Positions 11,424-23,925 are shown, numbered from the stretch's first letter. The stretch: DNA of 64,000 bases from Sodiomyces alkalinus F11 (GCF_003711515.1 NW_021167079.1:7186385-7250384); one strand, 5' to 3'. Program-made: numbers and translations. Notes: a model not told the origin generated them from the letters alone.

Positions 11424-14400
11424 CTATCCTCCGAGCAAGGATAGCTTTTGGACCGCCTGGACAAGGGGAACTTCCTGCCTCCTGTTCCTCGCCTCCAAGT
11501 ATTCATGGAAGACACCCGCACCTCCTGTAGCCACATATCCCATGTCTCCACCAACACCACCACCACCACCACCACCACCACCAGCCAGACCCTCGTTCGG
11601 GTCCTCCCCATCCTGTTGCTCGGTTTCTTCGGGGGATCCAAACACCTCCGCCACAGCCGTCCTGCATCCCTCCACAACTTCATCCACCAGCGTCTCCACC
11701 GCCCGAGCCCGCTCAGCCATATCCCGCCTCACCAACGCGAAAACAAGCGCCCCAACCTCCCCGCGCACGGCACCGACGCGGTCCACGAGCCGCCTCACGC
11801 TGTTCACGAGGTACTCCTCCTCGTAAACGGTACCCTTGCGGCCCCGCGCGCGCTTCTTCTCCTCGCGCCGCCGATTCTTGCTCGTAGCCCGACTGACCCC
11901 CGTCCCCACCGTGCCCGTGCTCGTCGTCCTCGCCCCGCCGCCGCCGCCTTTGCCCGTGTACCGCGTGAGCAAGCTCGCGCCGCCGGTGCTGAGCCGCGAG
12001 CTGGCCGCCACCGACACGTCGTCCGGGATCCCGTCGGCGCCGCCGGCGCGCTCGCCTTCGTAGAAGGCCAGGGGATCCTCGGCCGCGCGGCGACGGAGCT
12101 CGAGGATGCGGGGCACCTGGGCGCGGAGCTGGGATTTGCAGTCGGCCAGGAACTCGGTGGTGGTGCTGAGGGTGTCGACGAGGGCGGGGTCGAAGACGGA
12201 GGGGACGAGGTCGGCCCGGCTGCGGTGGGCGAGGAGGCGGAGCGCTTCGGCGAAGTGGTTCCCCTTGCAGAGCGAGCGGACGGCGCCTTCGAGGGAGTCG
12301 AGGTAGTCCAGGTGCAGGGTCGCCGCTGAGGCGTGGTCTTTGGCTTCTGTGAGCGCCTCGGCGAGGGTGGTGGCTTGGTCGGTGAGCGCTTCTTTGGAGA
12401 GAGGCGGTTGTACCTGCTGGGCGGCGAAGAGGCACTCGCGCCAGCTCGTGGCGCCGTCGCTGCGGTAGCAGACCATGGCCTTTTCGTAGTTCCCGAGAGA
12501 CTCGAAGGCTAGACCAGCCTCCCGGAACTTGGATTTGGATTCGAGATATTCGGCAAAGAGGTTGATGAGAGTACGGTGTCTTTGCCTCTCGTACCTGCAG
12601 AGGCCGAGTGCGTCTTGGTACAGAGCGTGCTTGGTAGTATATGCCTGTAGTTCGTCAAACGCATCTAACGCCTTCAGATGTGCTAGGGCCTTGGATCGCC
12701 GGTTAAGGTGGTCGTCAATCTCAAACCGTCTGCGAAGCTCGGGGAGTTTGTGGAGGTTTTGGATGAAGGGCAGATATTCCCGCGGGTCTCGCTGTGATTG
12801 CTGGGCAACGAGCAAGGCAAGGTCGAGGTTGTAAAGCCCCAAAGCATGGTCATAGAGAAGGTTGACATCTACGAGGAAGCAGATATGCTCTACGGCCTTC
12901 TCTGCAAGCTTCTCGTCTTCTTGCACCAACTCGGCAACCAGAGTCAAGCCGTCATCCAAGGCGGGAGGCACCTTGCAGACGTGGGCGGTGATGATGTTTT
13001 GGAGGTGGGTTTCTTTCTTATGCTGCAGAGCCTTGAGAACAGCATTGCAGATCTTGTTGACTTTGGACTTGTTCCCCGAGTTCTGCGGAGCCAGTGAATC
13101 TGCGGCCGCTTCCTCGGCGATAATGTCCGGGTCGCGAGCTGTTGTCCGCTTGGTATCTTTGTACATCGTTTGGGCGACGTCCTCCTCTCTGTAAATCCGT
13201 CAACTACCTACCGTTGTTATTAAGCATGGAGGGCCGAGTTGGACTTACCTGAGAGACGAGAGGAAGAGATCGATATATGCCACGTCCTGAATCTGGTCGA
13301 GAAAGAGGCCAACGTTGGCTAGGAACTGGTTCGGGCGGTGATCATAGAGAATGTTCATGTCCACCCGTTGTGTACGACAATATGAAAAAGCACGACCGTA
13401 GTTCTTCTCCTCGACGAGTTGCCTGATACCCGCGACCACCATGGCTCTAGGGTATATAGTCTCAAGGTTACCCCTGGGCATCTGCAACACGAGGCTCATG
13501 TTGGTAGGCATGGCCGTGACGAGCCGAGCACCTCGCTCGATGCTGCGACACCTTTCATCCACCTCAGGGTCGTCTTCCGGGACTTCCATTTCTAGGCAAT
13601 GTCAGACGGATCAGCCACGATCGGGTGCCAGGCGTGGAAACACATACCTTGAGGATCCACCAGATGGACGAACTTGAGGAAGTGGTTGGTTGTTGTGAAG
13701 ATGATATGGGCATCAGTAACCACAAAGGAAGTGCAGTTCTTGGCTATCAGCCTACTGTCAGCGTAGAGGCGTCCGTTGCGAGCCATTCCCACCGCCACCG
13801 TATTGTCTCCGACGGCAACCAGCTGACACCATGGCAGTTGGACGGGCAGTCGAAGTCCGAGAGGCATAAGGCCCTGTTGTCCGGATAAGTTGTATAACTT
13901 TCCAGAGCGATCTTGGGCGTAGGCCCCTATATCGGGTAGACCGCAGTAGCTCGAAATGGAAGAAATCGGCTCCGATCGATCGATTTCCACGACATCCTGG
14001 AGGTTACTATCCCCAGGCCCAAAGCTGTATACTTCAACTTTTAGGTCCCCTCCGTCGTGAACGAGGACAGAGATTTCTTCAGACGAGGAAAAGCATGCTT
14101 GAAGTGGAACCCGAGGCGAGTCGTCCGTTGATGATGATTCAAAGAAAGTTGTTCGGCTCACCCTCTTGGGGTGAAGGGAGCGGCTTCCTTTAGTTTGCCA
14201 TGCATAGACGTCTATTCCGGTACGATGCAGGACGGCCATGGAGGAATTGGCAGAATCAAAGACGACGTCAACAACACTCGATGCCTCCTCCAAGTCGAAC
14301 ATGGTCATGGGAGGAGGCATGTTTGCCGTCCGGAAGGGGGTAATTTTCGCCGTGTGGCCGTCGATGACCGCAACGGCGCCATGATCGTGGGGTGGCCTCT

Positions 14401-15791
14401 GAGAACCCCTTGCCACAGTGAAAATGTACTCGGCGGAGGTGAGGAGACCTGGCATTGGTCAGTAAAGATAACCGAGAAGAAGAAAAAGAAAAGGAAAGGA
14501 AGGAGGGAAAGAAAGAAAGACGAAGCATTGGCAAAAAAAAAACTACTACTTACTGGACGTCGCCGCGGCAAAGCGCAAGGCCTTTTCAGGATGCCAGGCC
14601 AAGTGGACGTACGGGGACGTGATGGGCACCTCTTGTTTGAGGTAGTAATGGTAGTTCCCCATGGTCCAGAGCTGGATCGTATCCGACAAGATGACGGCAA
14701 GAACAGTCGAGTCGTTGTTCCACTCCAGCCTGATCCCATCGTGTGACAGGATATCTCCACCAGGCGAGCGCAAGGTAAAGTCGCCATGCCTCAGACCGTT
14801 CCTTTCAAAGAACACGACATCGATCCTGTCCGACCGACGCTGGATGGCGGCGATGAGATTCCCCGCCGGCCGCCAGCTCAGAGTTCCCTCCAGTCCATCA
14901 ACAGGCTCGCTCGCGCTGTCCAGGACGCCTTCTCGCGAGTACACCCTCACGACTCTCCGAAAGCCGCCCTCGACGGAGTTGACGGCAACGTAGGCGCCGT
15001 CCCCGCGCCAGCTGATGGACGACGAGCCGTCGTCCTTCGGGCTGAGAACGCCCTCGTCCACCTTCTCGGGGATGGTGGGGTCTCTGAGGGCCTTCGCGCC
15101 CCGCCCCTCGAATTGGGTCTCCTTCTTCCCCCAGCCGACGGAGACGTGCTTGGATGCTTTGAGGTCCTCCGAGGTCATGGACACGTCGGCGATGGCATCG
15201 AAGGTGCGGCCCATGAAGACGGCCTTGCCATCTTTGGTGGTTACGAGGAGTAGCTCGTCGTCGGGAGACCAGCGGGCCGCCGTAATTCCGGCATCGATGG
15301 AGCCGATAATCTCAATGTGGACGTCATCCTGGGAAGAGAAGGCATCGGGTTCCTTGATAGTGACGATATCGCCGCCGGCAAGAATAACACACGTGGTAGA
15401 CGTGTCGCTGAAGTGGTGAAGGCTCACTACTGAGTCGGCTGGGACATCGGGATGGGGACTCGGGACGTCCCACGAAGCAATAGTGTGAGATTGTCTGGGA
15501 GGGGGAGGAGGAGGGGGTCAGTGAGGTGAGCGCTCTGTGTCCTTTTTTCCATGAATAAGTGGGATGTGGCAGCAAAAGCAGAAGAATATATTTCCCTTTT
15601 TCCCTCACGAAGAAACGGGGTTCCCTGACTTACAGCTCAAATGTATCTGCAATCCGGACAAGCTCGATGGAGCGTCTCGTCTCGGTCGGACCTAGAGTGC
15701 AAAGGAGTTCATCCTTGGCGGGGTCCCAGCAGGTGGAAGTGATGTCGGCGAGGCGCCAGGCATCGAAGCGGATGTTGCGCAAATTCCGCAT
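11424..15791 (-). CDS. ELP1: Elongator complex protein 1 (Elp1/Iki3)
   Basis: Scaffold subunit of Elongator, which makes 5-carboxymethyl-type modifications on wobble uridines of tRNAs in the cytoplasm. Five exons on the minus strand join in frame: 15634-15791, 14554-15494, 13648-14448, 13249-13591 and 11424-13188, giving 1335 residues, the normal size. The start MRNLRNIRFDAWR is the conserved N-terminus; an in-frame ATG ten codons upstream was not used. The N-terminal ~700 residues form the WD40 propellers (for example FVVTDAHIIFTTTNHFLKFV). The C-terminal half is an alpha-solenoid (LEYLESKSKFREAGLAFESLGNYEKAMVCY is in this part, positions about 12440-12560). Near the end is the hallmark basic tRNA-binding segment SKNRRREEKKRARGRKGTVY, followed by EEEYLVNS. 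Low-complexity Gly runs near the C-terminus derive from a CAC-type trinucleotide tract at about 11540-11582. Confidence 0.97.
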
Positions 15792-17699
15792 TCTCGGGTT
15801 GGTGATGAAGTCACTAATCACTGGTCATAATAAGTGTTCCCTGTCCCGGCGTTTGGGCTTGGGAGGGAGAGGGAGGTGGAGGTCGTCTTCGAGTTATTGA
15901 CTGAGGTGGTCACGATGGACGCTTTGTGCTGCTGCCGTTGTGGTTGCGATGAAAATCTTCGAGGTATGAAAAGGGACTACGTTGGTACTTTGGTGGGGGT
16001 TCCGCAGATGTAACTCTTGCGCATCAAATGCAGTTAAGGAACTTTGAAAGCGTGTTTACCAGGTACCTCGTGGTGTTGAGGGCTACCTTAATGAGATACC
16101 TCCTTCGTACAGTGAGCTCTTGACATAACACTGGTCACCCAAAATGTGGACCCGAGGCAAGTTCAGACATTGGTACATTCTACCAAGATATCTCGTGGAA
16201 AGGAAAAAGTTATGGGCATCACCTTCACAGCAAAAAGGATTTCTCTCGCTGAATATGCAAAGACGTAACCGTAAGAGAGTTGGATGTAGAAGCTTATGAT
16301 CGACATCGACGAGTGCGTCTCATCGAACAGCTGTGATCTAAGGTAGGCTACAGATCTGAACTTTTAGAATCCCCACATATTCTTTCGTGATTTTCTCAAG
16401 GACGATCCAAGCCCTCGCAGGTACGCCTCTACCAGGGTTTAAAGGTTAGCGCGAATACAAACGAATATGATTGGTTACGGATAACAGGGATCCCTGTGAA
16501 GTACATCTGCATCCAAATATATAAGACCTATCACCCTTCATAAGTACCTATACTTACTAGATCTCGCCACTATCCCTACTATCCCCACTATCCCCACTAT
16601 CACTACTATCACCACTAGGGTAGTCCTAAGATAATCCTCAAGATCGTCATATGTCTTTGTACCTATCTATATGATATAGGTGGAAAAGTACGGATCGGCA
16701 GGCTAATCCAATGATTGATAGGATGTGGGGCGAATTCACGAGCTAACCTTTAAACCCCTGGGGGAGGTGTACAGGTACGATCATACATACCATTTCTGTT
16801 TGCTGCAGACGGGCAGTTTACCCACCTTGGTACACGTATATATCTGGCCAAGGCTCATTCTTGATGGCCCGATTCACATGAGATGAGCAGTCATCCAAAT
16901 ATGTCGACCCTTGATTTCAGGAACAGTCATGACCGAAGAATCAAGAGCGGCCGAAGACAGATTCGTTGAAAGTGATACTTGTGAATGGTACGCCGTGGGG
17001 ACCTGCTTCCTCTCGGTGATGCCTTGACACCACTACCTAGGTACCTAATACTCTTTCATCTGGTCAACACTTGGTGGAGCCGCGGCGCCACTCCCCGGTT
17101 CCGGTATGCTGCCAGTCGCACCAGACAGGCCTCCACGGTGGTATAATTGTCAGATATATGACGTGCTGGATTCATGTCTGGTCAACTGCATGCAGTACAC
17201 AGCTAAGGTCCGGTCCTTAAAAATGAACTTTAAGTACGCTACTACCTTATTAACAAATCACAGACACTCGTGGGTTCAAGACCGGTCAGCAAGTCACAAG
17301 CCATTTCAAACCGTTCCTCACCGGCATCGGCTCTTGCTCGGTAAACCCCCCTAAGAACTAAGATCCGCGGCTGGGTCTAGGTCTTGGTCCGTGCACTTCC
17401 GTATCCACAATCAAGGTACCCAGTCCGTCTTGTGAGGCGATAATAAAGGAGCTGGTCCGATTTCTTTCTCCCTTCGTTGATCCCGACACCGCAACTCGCC
17501 TCGTTGACTCCATTATCGGACTATCTGCCCTCGTGTGCTTGCATTTTCTTCTTTCTTTTTCACTGAGCGTTCCCTTCCATTCGTTCTTACCAGTTCTCTT
17601 CTTTTTTTGCGAACATTCATCGCGTGTACCCCAATTGACTTGACTCAGAACGGCACTGTCTGGCCCAAGTCACCGATTAATACTTCATTGGCGGCAACC
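15792..17699. other. divergent intergenic region upstream of ELP1
   Basis: No gene recognised. It contains the ELP1 promoter, AT-richer sequence around 16100-16900, a 9-nt tandem array at 16570-16615, a TAGGTACC word near 17037-17048, and a pyrimidine-rich leader (about 17450-17640) that probably belongs to the 5' UTR of the next gene. Confidence 0.55.
16570..16615. repeat. 9-nt tandem repeat, unit TATCCCCAC
   Basis: Five adjoining copies of a TATCCCCAC-like unit with one or two substitutions each (TATCCCTAC, TATCCCCAC twice, TATCACTAC, TATCACCAC). Confidence 0.85.
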
Positions 17700-18842
17700 A
17701 TGGACGAAGCATACAAGCAGCACCACAGTCGCAGAAAGAACCGCTCTAGCACCAGCCTCAATCATCTAACCCTCGCCCCGCTTACTCCCAAGCTACCCTT
17801 CAGCGACGACGCCGAGTTCTCTTACGTGCCCCCCGTCCGCAGCACCTCGTACATCCAGGGCAAGTCCGCCCCGACAACCCCCAGCATCCTCGCCCGTCCA
17901 CCGACCTTCCCCTCGACCTCCCGCTCCCGCTCACGTTCATCGCGGCGCGCTTCCATAACGGACGCCCAGCTCCCCAAGAGCAAGTCGGCCTGCCACCTTG
18001 CCGTTGCCGACCACCACCATGACGCGTCCTCCAGCTCTACCCGACGGAAAGCCGTTTCCGGCGCCACGACCCCGACCCGCCGTGCTCGCAACGACGGCAA
18101 CGGTATCCCGCGCGACGACGACGACTGGCTCCTCCGCGCCGGTATCGTGCTGAGCGCCGAGGCAAGGGAATACAAGGGCCAGATGTGGCTCACCTCGCGC
18201 GAGAGCTCGACGAGTCTCGTCGCCCTGCGCGATGACGAGGCCGACGAGGCGGTTCTGGAGAGGGAGCTCGCGCGGGACCGCGACCTGATGACCCGGAGGA
18301 GCAGCGTGGTGGATCTCGTCGAAGGGGTGGTGGATGGCGGTCGCTCGACGCGTGGGAGCCGGCATGGGAGCCGGCCCGCCAGCCGGGTCGCCTCCCGCGG
18401 TCGGGGGATGGTGTCTCTCGAGGGCCAAAGTCTGGACGAGGCTTACTTCGACCGTGATCAGGCACTCGGAGACGAATATGACCAGGGCCCTGATTTCGTC
18501 AATCCCGAGGACCGGTTGGAGGCCATGGGACAGGACCCCGACAAGGACGACGAGGCGACCGTGCGAAAGCTCGTCAAGGCGGAGGGCGCCGGCCGCAGCT
18601 TGTGGTTCGGGTTGTCCTTGTTCTCGGTGGAAGAAAACCCGGAAGATTCCGACACGAGTGACGATGACGACGCTGAAGGGGAGGTGGATGAACGACGCGA
18701 CGCCTGGACGAGCACCTCATCTCGGCACTTTGAGGGCGTGACAAATTCTCCCAAAGAACTGATCCCGCCCCCCGATCCCAACCAGGGAGGATGGCACGAT
18801 GCCGCCTGGCTGTTGAGCGTGGCTTGCAAAGTCTTGCTGTGA
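17700..18842 (+). CDS. fungal protein resembling DUF3984, Ser/Arg-rich
   Basis: Single-exon gene, 380 residues from the ATG at 17700 (MDEAYKQHHSRRKNRSSTSL). The same frame is open upstream to an ATG at 17535, but that part reads like a translated pyrimidine-rich leader. The N-terminus has a conserved-looking block, LNHLTLAPLTPKLPFSDD. A Ser/Arg-rich segment full of likely phosphosites follows (TSRSRSRSSRRAS). Then come DDDDWLLRAGIVLSAEAREY and WLTSRESSTSLVALRDDEAD. The acidic C-terminal part ends in a short hydrophobic segment (WLLSVACKVLL). The layout matches my memory of the fungal DUF3984 family, whose function is unknown. No catalytic motif is visible. The final hydrophobic ~10 residues could insert in a membrane or pack in a core. 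Family assignment is tentative; that the ORF is real is likely. Confidence 0.72.
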   Translation: MDEAYKQHHSRRKNRSSTSLNHLTLAPLTPKLPFSDDAEFSYVPPVRSTSYIQGKSAPTTPSILARPPTFPSTSRSRSRSSRRASITDAQLPKSKSACHLAVADHHHDASSSSTRRKAVSGATTPTRRARNDGNGIPRDDDDWLLRAGIVLSAEAREYKGQMWLTSRESSTSLVALRDDEADEAVLERELARDRDLMTRRSSVVDLVEGVVDGGRSTRGSRHGSRPASRVASRGRGMVSLEGQSLDEAYFDRDQALGDEYDQGPDFVNPEDRLEAMGQDPDKDDEATVRKLVKAEGAGRSLWFGLSLFSVEENPEDSDTSDDDDAEGEVDERRDAWTSTSSRHFEGVTNSPKELIPPPDPNQGGWHDAAWLLSVACKVLL

Positions 18843-21800
18843 AGGAGAAACAAAATTACTTGTTATTACGGACCCTTTTTTTTTTTTTGGGCTAGTCCCG
18901 TCTTTCGACAGCTACAACGCCCATCGACGCCTTTCCCATAGACATTCTGGCCGGCCTCTACCTCCGAGCAAGGGACTTGCGAGCCCGGGATCCGGACTCG
19001 GGCCGGGCCGACAAACCCAAGTTCATCAGTTCCCGTTCCTTCGGGAAAGGGCACTTAGGACCTTCAACAAGGGCAACCACTCCATATCAGCCAGGTGTTG
19101 GGGAACGAGGGTCAGCGTGCCCGTCATCACTCCGTACGGCCAAAACTCAGGTCATACAAGCAAGGAATGTGGGCTTGGAGCAAACCGCCAACGGGGCATT
19201 TCCTTTTGGATGCTTCTAGACCACAGATCAACACTGCATGACATTTTGAGTTCGCTCCAACCTAAGGAGAAGGGGCCACTCAATGTGTATGGATGGTACA
19301 CTAGCTTACCTGATTAACGGGAGCTTCTTAATTGGTGGGAGTCTTGTTGCGCTACGGCTAGCCAAGCAGAAAGCCAAAGCTCCGTGCCGACGCCAGGGCA
19401 TGTTGTGGTTTTTTTCCGTTGCGTTTTTGCGTTCTTGATCCTGGCGTTCACAGGAATCCGGGTTTGCGGCTGCACGTGGGATCGTGTTCACGGAAGGTCG
19501 TGCTTTAAACCTACCCGGGTTTGGGGGTTTGGGAGTCAGAGCCCGATAACTGGTCAGTCTGTCGACAGTCTTAGAGCATTATGTCGACAGAAATATTCTG
19601 TCCTGGCTCTGGTCAGGCCAAAATCCTCTGTTCGAGCTCTGACCTATCTCCACCGCCCCCCTCCCTTCCCTCCTCTCCCCGGTAGGAACCCAAAATACCT
19701 ATAATATCTGGCCTGATGTCGACCTTCTTTTACACTGATCTCGCCCTATAAGTGATTCTGGAAGGTTCCAAAGCGCATGTTTCTCTTCTTTTGTTGTCGT
19801 GGGACCCAAGTCAAGATGTGAGGGGGAGGAGGAAAAACCGGTTTTTGCCCCCCTGGGCTAAGAAACTGGGGGAGTGGAAACGAAGGCTCGTGCCACTGGA
19901 CTGTTGGACGATGTCTTAAGACCTCGTATGATTTGCTTGTTCCGTAGCTGAAGACCATCGGACGAGTTTTGCCAAGTGATGCCTGAAATGAACGTCCGAA
20001 CGAGAAAGGGGTTCTGCCTATTTGTGGTTATGAGATGCGTTCCACGACTGGTTGTGAGGTCGGTCGTGAGGTCGGGGATGACAATAGAAATGTTCCTGAC
20101 ACATTGTGGTGGTCATAGTTCAGCCTTTCCAAGAGACGATTAACAAAGAGATGCCTCTGTGGAAAAAGAGGGATGTTTCGAGTCTGTCACCGCTTCTGAA
20201 GCCGTATTCGTACGATTTCGGGATATGTGATCTTCGGAGCCAATACCACGCCACCGGTTCGTCAAGCAATTCAGATGCTATAGGAGGCGTGGGCAGCATG
20301 TACTCGGTATGTGCGAAGGACGCGTGCTACGAAACTTTTGTAGGTCCGTCAGTTTATCGTGTTGCGACGCCCGAACTCAGCATGAGACTGTTGCTGTCTT
20401 TGTAAGTACGTCGTACGAAGTATTTCAGGTCCAGGTTATGACGTAGGGATAAATACCCTAGCTACCCCACATCCGATCGCACAGAGGCAACGACTACACG
20501 CTACGCTGGCGCACAATCAGCCACCGTTTTGTAATTATTAGCTTATGTCTCCCCTCTTTCGAAAACGAGTAGAACCGAAGAGATATTAATCGTCGTGGAC
20601 GGCGTGTGAGGGGACTGAGAGTGAACCGGCACCGTCTTATGCGGGAGGAACAGTGAGAAAACCGGGATCCAAATGCAGCGTCTTCCAATGCCCATTGCGA
20701 CGAGGGAGTTCGGGGAGCCGGACACAGAAGAATATATGAGGCATTCCGCCGTATCTTCGTTGTTATACGTACCTTAAGGTAAGGTACCGTAACAAGAAGA
20801 AGATTGCGGGACCTCGATAGGTAAGGTAGCCTAGGGTACTCGGGGACTCCTGCCAGTGTTTCACCTATCAGAGCCGTACCTAGTGTACCGTTTTTGAGGT
20901 ATTCCCACAGCGCCAAGGAGCAAGGGGCAGATCCCCCCTCCCAGGCGCGGACTATGGGCCTCACGGGGGTCGGGGGTGCACGGGGATGGCGCTGCAGCAG
21001 TGTTGGACGGTGTTGGAATAGTCGGAAAAGAGCTCCGTGGTTGTTTGGACCTGAGGTATTCCGTAAGAAACATGGTAGACAAGGAAAGAGATCGACAGAA
21101 TGGTTGTTCTAGAACCCAGACCCTAGGAAACTACAAAGCAGGAGAGAAAGGATAGCAGGAACGCGTTAGAGTAGAAGAGAGAACTGAAAATCGGGTAGGG
21201 ATCATACGGAGCACCAAGTCATTGCGAAGTACATATGTACTTCGCAGCTGTGCTTCGAACAGCAGGCACAGTATGAACGGTGAGGTGGGGTCGTCGGGTG
21301 GAGCGGGATGGACCCTTTCGTGGGGACAAAGTGGGACCAAAAGTCGAGAGACCAGGGTAGACAGCGTACGGAATGATGCAAGGTGTGGAGACGGATTCCG
21401 CCACACGTCACTCGAATCACCTCCTATCGAAGAAAATACTGTAGAGATACTGTGCCCCCAAATGCGAAGTACCGCAAACATCCCATCACACCCCCCGAAA
21501 GCTTGGACAGGTACGAGGCAGAAGAAGAAGCGCGTACCTTGGGGAAGGACCGCAAAACCTGCCATCAGAGCGATAGGCACGGTACAACGTACGGTGATTT
21601 GAAGGAGGAGGCGTCCCCCGAAAATGGAATGTGCTAAAAGATATTCCTAAAGGTATAGGTAGTCGGAACATCTCAACCACCCAGCCTCGGGCGCTTCCAT
21701 TCGGGCTGGAGCCGTGTTGACCTTTTTCCTTTTCCCCTCCCCTAATTAATTACCTCCTTTCCCCATTTCTCTTCCACGAGGCGTGGACTTTTTGCTACTT

Positions 21801-23151
21801 GTGCCTAGCCATCAGCTACCCTAGAGGTAATTACCGGATCGCAAATTCTCACGCCAGCAACGTCATCCGTTGGCATCACTCCTACCCGAGTATCCGTCAA
21901 CAACCAACCAGCAAGGATCGTGACCGAGTGCGACGCAGCTTAACTCTTCATTTGACTGCTGGGGGAAATCCAGCCCTGCCGTACGTCACTGGCTCTGGTC
22001 ATTTACCCGAATACCGAGCTTTATTCCTCTGCCCATCTTGCTCAAGGAGACCCGATATTGAGACAATCTTCTGCAAAGTCCGAGGTACGTGCGATTGATC
22101 TGTTCACATACTTCTATGTTCCCTTCGAGGCTCCCCCATGCACCGTCTCCCATTCAAAGCACGATGCTTCCTCGCATCGAAATCCCATTTTCTCAAGTAC
22201 GAAGTATTTGCTCAAATGCGCCGATGGAGCATGAACCCCGCCTTGGTACCTGCCTATCCCGTGGGCGCTCAGTTGCCCCTCCTGCGAGAAACAGGGTTCA
22301 AAGGGTCCTTCCTCTCATAATCGAATCAATAATCCGTCGTGCTTTCCTCGAGTCTTTTTTGGGGGGGTTTGCCTCTTGGGGTATCATGCCGTTTTCCCAA
22401 TCCCCTCCTCCTTCTCGTCCTTGTTCTACGAAGTACCGCCAACATGTCCTTCATTTCTGCTCGGGCACGTTGAATAGCATCCTCTCGCGGGCCCAGCTCT
22501 CCCGCTGTCCAGCATAAAGCTATTCGTGCATCCCGTTCCCTCCCTGCAGCACCTTATTATCAGATTACCCCACCAGTGGATTATATCAACCACAGGCTGT
22601 TAACCCCGCCATCAAGACTCTTCCCCCTCCCTTTCGCGACGGCAAGTCTATTTGCCATCGTATACCCTTACACATCACACCAGTTATCACCTCTCTTATT
22701 TCGGGGACCTCTCTTGATCCATCTGAAATTCACAACCCAGTACTCCAGTATTTACCTTGTTCATTGTTTCTTTTGTTCAGTGTCGTGAATTTCCAACCAC
22801 AGTCTTCAAGCTCGAGAGAACCATCCCGGCTGGTAAGGTTACCTCCTCCCCCCTTTTGCCCCCAACCAACCCACCAACCAACAACGTCGACGCACCTGTA
22901 CGGTATATTTGTATTATCTTCTGTTGGTTTATGTCCAAGAGTCGCTTCGCCCAAATCGCCGCTCGAACATCGTCTACGCCTTTTGTCCTGGGCGCTCTAA
23001 CCACATATCATGACAGCCCTCTCCGCAACCCGTCCAGGCGGATAACCTGGCTTGCCTTTCAAACAACCATCAGAGATACCCCGGTGATTTATTATAACAA
23101 CCACTACAAAAAAAAAAAAAAAAGGAAGCCTGAAGCGTAGCACCTGTCATC
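18843..23151. other. 4.3-kb gene-free stretch
   Basis: No ORF longer than ~155 codons, and none with recognisable motifs or domain-like composition. It holds a T10 run just after the previous gene, a cluster of GGTACC/TAAGGTA words at about 20770-20835, a 24-nt perfect palindrome at 21223-21246, TACGAAGTA words near 20413, 22198 and 22430, and, from about 22500 on, a pyrimidine-rich leader ending in A15 just before the YPD1-type gene. It may contain the long promoter and 5' UTR of that gene or a non-coding transcript. Sequence alone cannot decide. Confidence 0.5.
21223..21246. repeat. 24-nt perfect palindrome
   Basis: The half TGCGAAGTACAT is followed immediately by its exact reverse complement. 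The core contains TACGAAGTA-like words that also occur elsewhere between genes in this window. It lies in the 4.3-kb gene-free stretch. Confidence 0.85.
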
Positions 23152-23925
23152 ATGCCCGCCGAGACCAAGGTACGTCTCTCTGCCAGCGCCCGCCTAGGTG
23201 ACCAAACTACTCACATGCCATCCCGGAATTTCCAGATCGACGATGGAGCGCCCGCTCTCCCCCAATTAGGCGATAGCGTCGACTCGACGACTTTCGAGCA
23301 GATCCTGGAAATGGACGACGACGATGAACGCGAGTTCAGCCGATCCATCGTGTTTGGCTTCTTTGAGCAGGCCGAGGAGACCTTCGAGACAATGGAAACA
23401 GCACTGTGAGTGGGAGATTATTTACGGGTTGCGCTTTTCTGCGCGCTTGTGGGCATGTCTGACATTGGTTCGTTCCTTCGATACTGCAGGGAAAACAAAG
23501 AGCTCCACGAGCTTTCACAGCTCGGCCACTTCCTTAAGGGTTCTTCGGCGACCCTGGGGCTCGTCCATGTCCGCGACAGTTGCGAGAAGATTCAGCGCTA
23601 CGGAAAGAAGCAGAAGGAGGACGGATCCAGTGTGGACGACGACGAGTTGTGTCTGAAGCGGATCGGGGAAACACTCAAGACACTCAGGACGGAATATGAT
23701 AACTGCGAGAGGGCCTTGAAGAAGTTTTACGGCAGCCCCGTCGCCGAGGACAGCGATAAGACCGACGAGGTGGACAAGGCTGATACGACTGATGAAATAG
23801 ACGAAGTGGACGAAGTGGACAAAGTCGACAAAGTCGACAAAGTCGACAAAATCGACAAAATCGACAAAACGGACGAGAGCGATAAGACTGACACGGCGGA
23901 CAAGAGTGACAAGACCGATAATTAG
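23152..23925 (+). CDS. Ypd1-type histidine phosphotransfer protein with D/K repeat tail
   Basis: Intermediate of the fungal multistep phosphorelay, passing phosphate from hybrid histidine kinases to Ssk1- and Skn7-type response regulators. Three exons, 23152-23169, 23236-23405 and 23490-23925, give 207 residues. The HPt domain covers about residues 20-150. The phospho-accepting His is at about residue 76 in LGHFLKGSSATLGL, the Ypd1 signature, preceded by the acidic EQILEMDDDDEREFSRSIV. The first exon encodes only MPAETK, a common layout in this family. After the last HPt helix (ERALKKFYG) the protein runs on for about 55 residues of near period-3 x-D-K/x-D-E repeat (for example VDKVDKVDKIDKIDK), encoded by a 9-nt tandem repeat at about 23800-23870. 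I do not recall this tail in other Ypd1 proteins. It starts after the fold is complete, so the phosphotransfer function should be intact. Confidence 0.93.
23815..23872 (+). repeat. coding 9-nt minisatellite, unit GTCGACAAA
   Basis: Tandem copies of GTCGACAAA, changing to ATCGACAAA, inside the last exon of the phosphotransfer gene. The unit length keeps the frame, so copy-number changes would lengthen or shorten the D/K tail without disrupting it. Confidence 0.9.

Noticed and set aside
11448..12329. Long plus-strand ORF (293 codons) opposite ELP1
   Set aside because: Low-complexity His/Arg/Pro/Ala composition from the antisense of a conserved gene.
20494..20964. 156-codon minus-strand ORF in the gene-free stretch
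   Set aside because: The translation shows no domain, signal or coding-like composition, and no intron-linked extension was found.
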